Shown here piece after piece: positions 60,409-64,000 of a stretch of 64,000 nucleotides of DNA (position 1 is its first letter; each line of letters starts with the position of its first letter). The notes beneath the pieces are model-generated. The model made no database searches. It worked only from the letters and a program-made list of their open reading frames with translations, and was not told the origin of the DNA. The stretch covers positions 1-64,000 of the forward strand of contig JAFQDD010000004.1 of NCBI GenBank assembly GCA_017416145.1, read 5' to 3'. A program made the translations under genes and the position numbers. Source of the DNA: Spirochaetaceae bacterium (GTDB lineage: Bacteria > Spirochaetota > Spirochaetia > Treponematales > Treponemataceae).

Positions 60409-61704
60409 CTACACCTCTCTTTTACCGGTAACAACTTCATAAATCAACGACTTCTTGTATGCCTCTAATTCTACCACAAGTTGTTCCTTTTTTGTAATAA
60501 GGTTATCGATTTCGGAACATTTTTGGTCGAGGTAATCAGCAATTTGCTGTTGTTCGGAAATATCTTTGGGAGCAATCATTCGTAAAGAACGAACTTCATT
60601 CCAATTTAATCCTTGGCGAACACCAGCCCCCATACCATAAAAACCTTTTGCAATATCAAATGAGTGCAATAAGTAATAAAAATATTTCGCTATTTTATTA
60701 GTTTGATTTCTAAGAGTTAAATAGGCAGAGGTAATAATCCCTTTTTCTTTAGCAATTCCAACTCTTAAACTTTTGTGATCATTTTGCAAATCTGTCAATC
60801 TTAACACAATGTCATTTTCTTGAATGATATTATATCCTTCAAAATTTTCTGGTAGTAATCCAAAAGTTGTTTCTATGTTTTTACGTATAATTTTTCCGTA
60901 GCTAAGAGATAAAAGATTATTCTCTAACAATCCTATATTTTTATTTTTTACAGGAGTAAAGATTTGAGATAAATAAAAACATTCCCATTCCTCTGGAATC
61001 TCCCCAATCCATTCTATTCCGCTGTTTTTCATTTTTGCATTGGGATTTAGACCTTTTGTAACAGCTTCGGTGATAATAGCTTGTTTTAATTTTTTGTATT
61101 CTTCAATACTTTCACGAGTCTTTGAAATGGTGGAATCGATTTGTGAAACCTTTTCATCTAAAAAATTAGCGATTCGTTGTTGGTCGGGAAGAGGAGGAAG
61201 AGGAACTTTTATTTGATTTATTATTCCTGAATTTATATTACCTAAACCGGATGTTGAATTTTGTAAATAAGCAAATTGTTTTCTTGCAATAGTAGAATTT
61301 AATATGAACCAAGCATATTTTGGAAAATATTTATTCTCATAGCATCTCAATCTTTGAATGAAATTTGAATAATAACATTCATTTTTTGTGAAGTACTCAT
61401 CTGCTATTGATGTTTTTCCAATATGGTCTAAGCTTCCACTGGATTTAGTCATAAGTAAATCGTTTTTTACAATACGATAATCTTTTATATTTTCAGTCGT
61501 TAAGTCTCTTTTTGCAGGATTATTTATACACCATTTGCCATCAATAGTTTGTTCTGTTGAGCGAATAACGATTTTATCAACATCTGTATCTGTAGGGTCA
61601 TTTCCCCAAACACCACCATCATTTCTACTTAGTAATGTCTTAAATTGTGTACATTCCCAATACTCAGGAATTTCACCAATCCATTCAATTCCACTGTCTT
61701 TCAT
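60409..61704 (-). CDS. hsdS: type I restriction specificity subunit
   Basis: The 431-residue protein has two target-recognition halves, each starting with the same sequence (MKDSGIEWIGEIPEYWE and MKNSGIEWIGEIPEEWE) and each followed by a helical spacer (LPPLPDQQRIANFLDEKVSQ and SEQQQIADYLDQKCSEIDNL). It dictates the DNA sequence recognised by the type I enzyme. The start at 61704 overlaps the KAP gene stop (ATGA). ATG 61713 is an alternative. hsdM is not beside it. Confidence 0.93.
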   Translation of the reverse strand: MKDSGIEWIGEIPEYWECTQFKTLLSRNDGGVWGNDPTDTDVDKIVIRSTEQTIDGKWCINNPAKRDLTTENIKDYRIVKNDLLMTKSSGSLDHIGKTSIADEYFTKNECYYSNFIQRLRCYENKYFPKYAWFILNSTIARKQFAYLQNSTSGLGNINSGIINQIKVPLPPLPDQQRIANFLDEKVSQIDSTISKTRESIEEYKKLKQAIITEAVTKGLNPNAKMKNSGIEWIGEIPEEWECFYLSQIFTPVKNKNIGLLENNLLSLSYGKIIRKNIETTFGLLPENFEGYNIIQENDIVLRLTDLQNDHKSLRVGIAKEKGIITSAYLTLRNQTNKIAKYFYYLLHSFDIAKGFYGMGAGVRQGLNWNEVRSLRMIAPKDISEQQQIADYLDQKCSEIDNLITKKEQLVVELEAYKKSLIYEVVTGKREV

Positions 61705-64000
61705 TTTTCGCATTTTGTTTCGTCCTCGTTTATTTTGCCACACGGATTCGAAATATCTACGACATTTCTTTTTGGAAATACATTATTCAAAATACACTCG
61801 TATTCATAAAGATTTATTTTTTTATTTAAGTATTCCTCATCCAATTTATTTTGTAATTCAGATTTAGTTAAGTTTAGCTTTTTATATTCTTCTGTTATTT
61901 TCAAAATAGGATCTATAATTTTTGAAGAACTTTCTATTCGTGGTACATATTCTTTTTCTTCTTTTTCTGCATTAATTAACTCTATATTTTTTATGATAAA
62001 CATTTTGATAATTTCAAGTTCATTTAAAATACTAGAATTATCAATAATTTTTTCTAATTCTTTTATCTTTTCAAGACATTCTGGAAAAATAAAATCTAAA
62101 TACATTTCTTTATTAAATTCTTCATTTGCATCTTCATTTATCCAATATAAATGGTCAACTCTCATATATCCATTTCTTACTAATGCAAATAAATATTCAT
62201 AAATAAACTTTTTATATGAAATAGTATTATTTAAATTATTTTCAACAGTTAATTCTGAAAATCGTTTGTATATATGTAAAAGAATATCTCTGTTATCTAA
62301 TTTACAATAATTGAGAATTTGAATTGTATGAGAATTAATTTTGCTTTTTGGTTTTATAAAAAAATCAATTAACTTTATCCATTGTGAAGCATTTGATTCA
62401 TAAATTGAAAACGCCTGAAACAACGAAAACTTGTCAGATATACCAAAACGAAAAATTGTTTGGTTTCCAGATTTATCAAAGTTTCCATGATACATCATTT
62501 CAGAGAGATTCTTGTACCCAGCTTCTCTCAATTCTTCTGGTTGATTTAAGACTTTTTCATTCATCTCTTTTACAGCAATCTCAAAATCAGTATTTTCAGA
62601 TTTTCCCGCACTAATTTGATTTTTGACTAATCTATCAATTTTATCATTCAATTGATACGATTGTATCATTTTCTTCGCTTCATTCAATAGCCCTATCAAG
62701 CTATCATTGATTTCTTTAGGATTCAAAATTCTAGATTCAGTTTTTATTTTATACTCTTTATAGAGGGTATCAAAATCATAATCAAATAAAATTAAATAAA
62801 TAAAATGTTTTCGATTTATATCATCCGATAGAATGATTTCTATATCTTCATCCGAAAACTGTTTATTAGCAAAATTATTTATTACATCAATAATAGTATA
62901 AGACTTATCCTTATAAAAAAATATACAACTTTCTATAAAAGAATCCTTATCATTTAATAATTCAAATAACTCATAATCAAAGTGTTTAATAAAATAAAAT
63001 GTAATTATCTTTTTTTTATAATCTTCAAGAGAATGAAACATTTCATTTTTTATTGCATGTTCTACATCCTCAAGAAATAATTCAAATTTTCTTATTGGAT
63101 AACCATAGTTAATTAAGTTAAATTCTTTATTTATACATAATAATTTCTGCAAATCAAAAGACATTCTTATTGGTAAAGTTAAGAAATCAAAATCCTTTTT
63201 TGATAGATTCTTATATCTTTCATTTTCTAATAAACAATTTAACATTCGTTCAAAACTAATATTTGTCAAATTGATAGTATGTTGTAAGTATTTTTCTAAA
63301 TAAACTTTCTTTTCTTCTAGAATCGAAAGCAACTTCTTTTCTTCATACTGAAATAATATTTTTATTTTATCATTGTGTATTGCATCAGATAATGCAAAAA
63401 TCTTATACACTATCGACTTCTCGTCCAATCTATCTATATCTTCAAATGTAATTATTATAGGTTTCTGAAGTTTTGATATATCTGCTTTTAATATTTTGAG
63501 CTGTTCAGAATAAGAATCAATACCAAAAAAAGTTTCTCCTAAGTTGTGAAAAAATGATTGTTTTAATAAACCTTTTATTTTTTTTGACACTGTAGAATAA
63601 ATTCTATTTTCTTCAAGAAGGTTTCCTATTTCTCCTAATACAAAAGCTTCAACTTGTTCTACACGCATAGAAAGAACACTAATACTTATAAAATGGTATT
63701 TATCTTGAAATTCGCTTTGTAGCATAGTGAATAAAAAAGATTTCCCATTTCCCCAAATTGCATCAATGCCAATAAGATTATATCTTTCCAAATATTCATT
63801 TAATCTTTCTAAATCATACTTTCTCTCAGAAAATAAATTCTTCTGTTTAAAACTTCTTTTTCCGTTATTCTTCCGAACAAAACATAGCAATACAATTGAA
63901 GAAATTACAAAATAGAGAAAAAACAAAGTATATACAATTCTAACAAGAGGCTCATTAATGAAAAGTTTATTCCTATCACTGTTTATAAGGTAATAAACAA
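61701..64000 (-). CDS. KAP family P-loop NTPase, partial (start outside window)
   Basis: The frame is open to the right edge, so the start is uncertain; the part seen is about 765 residues. The beginning has one or two membrane segments (LVRIVYTLFFLYFVISSIVL). Walker A is IGIDAIWGNGKSFLFTML and Walker B KPIIITFEDIDRLDE. KAP NTPases of this type are common in defence islands. Its stop overlaps hsdS (ATGA), so it is translated with it. The rest is helical with no other recognised domain. Confidence 0.85.
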   Translation of the reverse strand, partial: VYYLINSDRNKLFINEPLVRIVYTLFFLYFVISSIVLLCFVRKNNGKRSFKQKNLFSERKYDLERLNEYLERYNLIGIDAIWGNGKSFLFTMLQSEFQDKYHFISISVLSMRVEQVEAFVLGEIGNLLEENRIYSTVSKKIKGLLKQSFFHNLGETFFGIDSYSEQLKILKADISKLQKPIIITFEDIDRLDEKSIVYKIFALSDAIHNDKIKILFQYEEKKLLSILEEKKVYLEKYLQHTINLTNISFERMLNCLLENERYKNLSKKDFDFLTLPIRMSFDLQKLLCINKEFNLINYGYPIRKFELFLEDVEHAIKNEMFHSLEDYKKKIITFYFIKHFDYELFELLNDKDSFIESCIFFYKDKSYTIIDVINNFANKQFSDEDIEIILSDDINRKHFIYLILFDYDFDTLYKEYKIKTESRILNPKEINDSLIGLLNEAKKMIQSYQLNDKIDRLVKNQISAGKSENTDFEIAVKEMNEKVLNQPEELREAGYKNLSEMMYHGNFDKSGNQTIFRFGISDKFSLFQAFSIYESNASQWIKLIDFFIKPKSKINSHTIQILNYCKLDNRDILLHIYKRFSELTVENNLNNTISYKKFIYEYLFALVRNGYMRVDHLYWINEDANEEFNKEMYLDFIFPECLEKIKELEKIIDNSSILNELEIIKMFIIKNIELINAEKEEKEYVPRIESSSKIIDPILKITEEYKKLNLTKSELQNKLDEEYLNKKINLYEYECILNNVFPKRNVVDISNPCGKINEDETKCEK

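Noticed and set aside
1-64000. tRNA, rRNA or tmRNA genes
   Set aside because: I looked for T-loop sequences and conserved rRNA parts on both strands by eye and found none; a covariance search would be decisive.
46007-64000. Prophage or integrated element
   Set aside because: No integrase, capsid, terminase or lysis gene is seen; the region looks like a defence island instead.

Overview
The window is AT-rich DNA from a diderm, host-associated bacterium, most likely a spirochaete of the genus Treponema. I infer this from the mixture of an LptC-LptA-LptB module, a FliL-like protein, RNase Y, a threonyl-tRNA synthetase without TGS domain, a rubredoxin-first rubrerythrin with PerR, a diaminopimelate dehydrogenase, and Rpn-type nuclease genes with the sequence style common in Treponema. 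No rRNA or tRNA gene was seen, so the genus is an inference.

Layout. (1) 1-8.2 kb, very AT-rich and almost wholly minus strand: a decayed polymorphic-toxin/immunity-like region. It holds many small secreted, lipoprotein or membrane proteins, a broken intein-like (HINT) plus lysozyme toxin tip followed by a secreted candidate immunity protein, a zeta-toxin remnant, and three copies of a 66-90 bp direct repeat that separate cargo units of about 0.8 kb. (2) 8.2-31 kb: mostly conserved chromosome. It contains a tRNA-dihydrouridine synthase, RseC-like, TPR and polyprenyl synthetase run, rlmE with an M23 peptidase, an ECF sigma/anti-sigma operon, lptC-lptA-lptB, rny, an AraC regulator, an MFS transporter, an epimerase, rubrerythrin/perR with two near-perfect operator palindromes, galT, rpmB and thrS. 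GC-rich dispersed repeats sit in the intergenic gaps. (3) 31-41 kb: mixed and accessory, with ddh, a hydrolase, a truncated DUF4143 ATPase, a MATE transporter whose promoter carries a nine-G tract in its spacer, a large ankyrin protein, RhuM and a U32-like protein. (4) 41-45 kb: an island of higher GC with unknown genes behind a structured leader, then an Rpn nuclease followed by two extra stand-alone copies of its C-terminal domain, each with its own ribosome binding site. (5) 45-64 kb: a spectrin-like conserved pair (ArsC-like, rpsU), a DUF4143 ATPase and an RNA ligase, then a layered defence island.

The defence island contains a type I restriction system with hsdR at 49.8-52.9 kb and hsdS at 60.4-61.7 kb (hsdM is not in the window), an AbiL/RloA-RloB pair, a short type II CBASS operon on the plus strand (patatin phospholipase, CD-NTase, E2-like protein and an unknown fourth gene), and, in one overlapping operon with hsdS, a KAP NTPase, a PD-(D/E)XK nuclease and an unknown protein. 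The two most interesting candidates are the Rpn gene with tandem RpnS-like modules (43.67-44.94 kb) and the four-gene CBASS operon. The phase-variation-like poly-G promoter and the repeat-delimited toxin cassettes come next.
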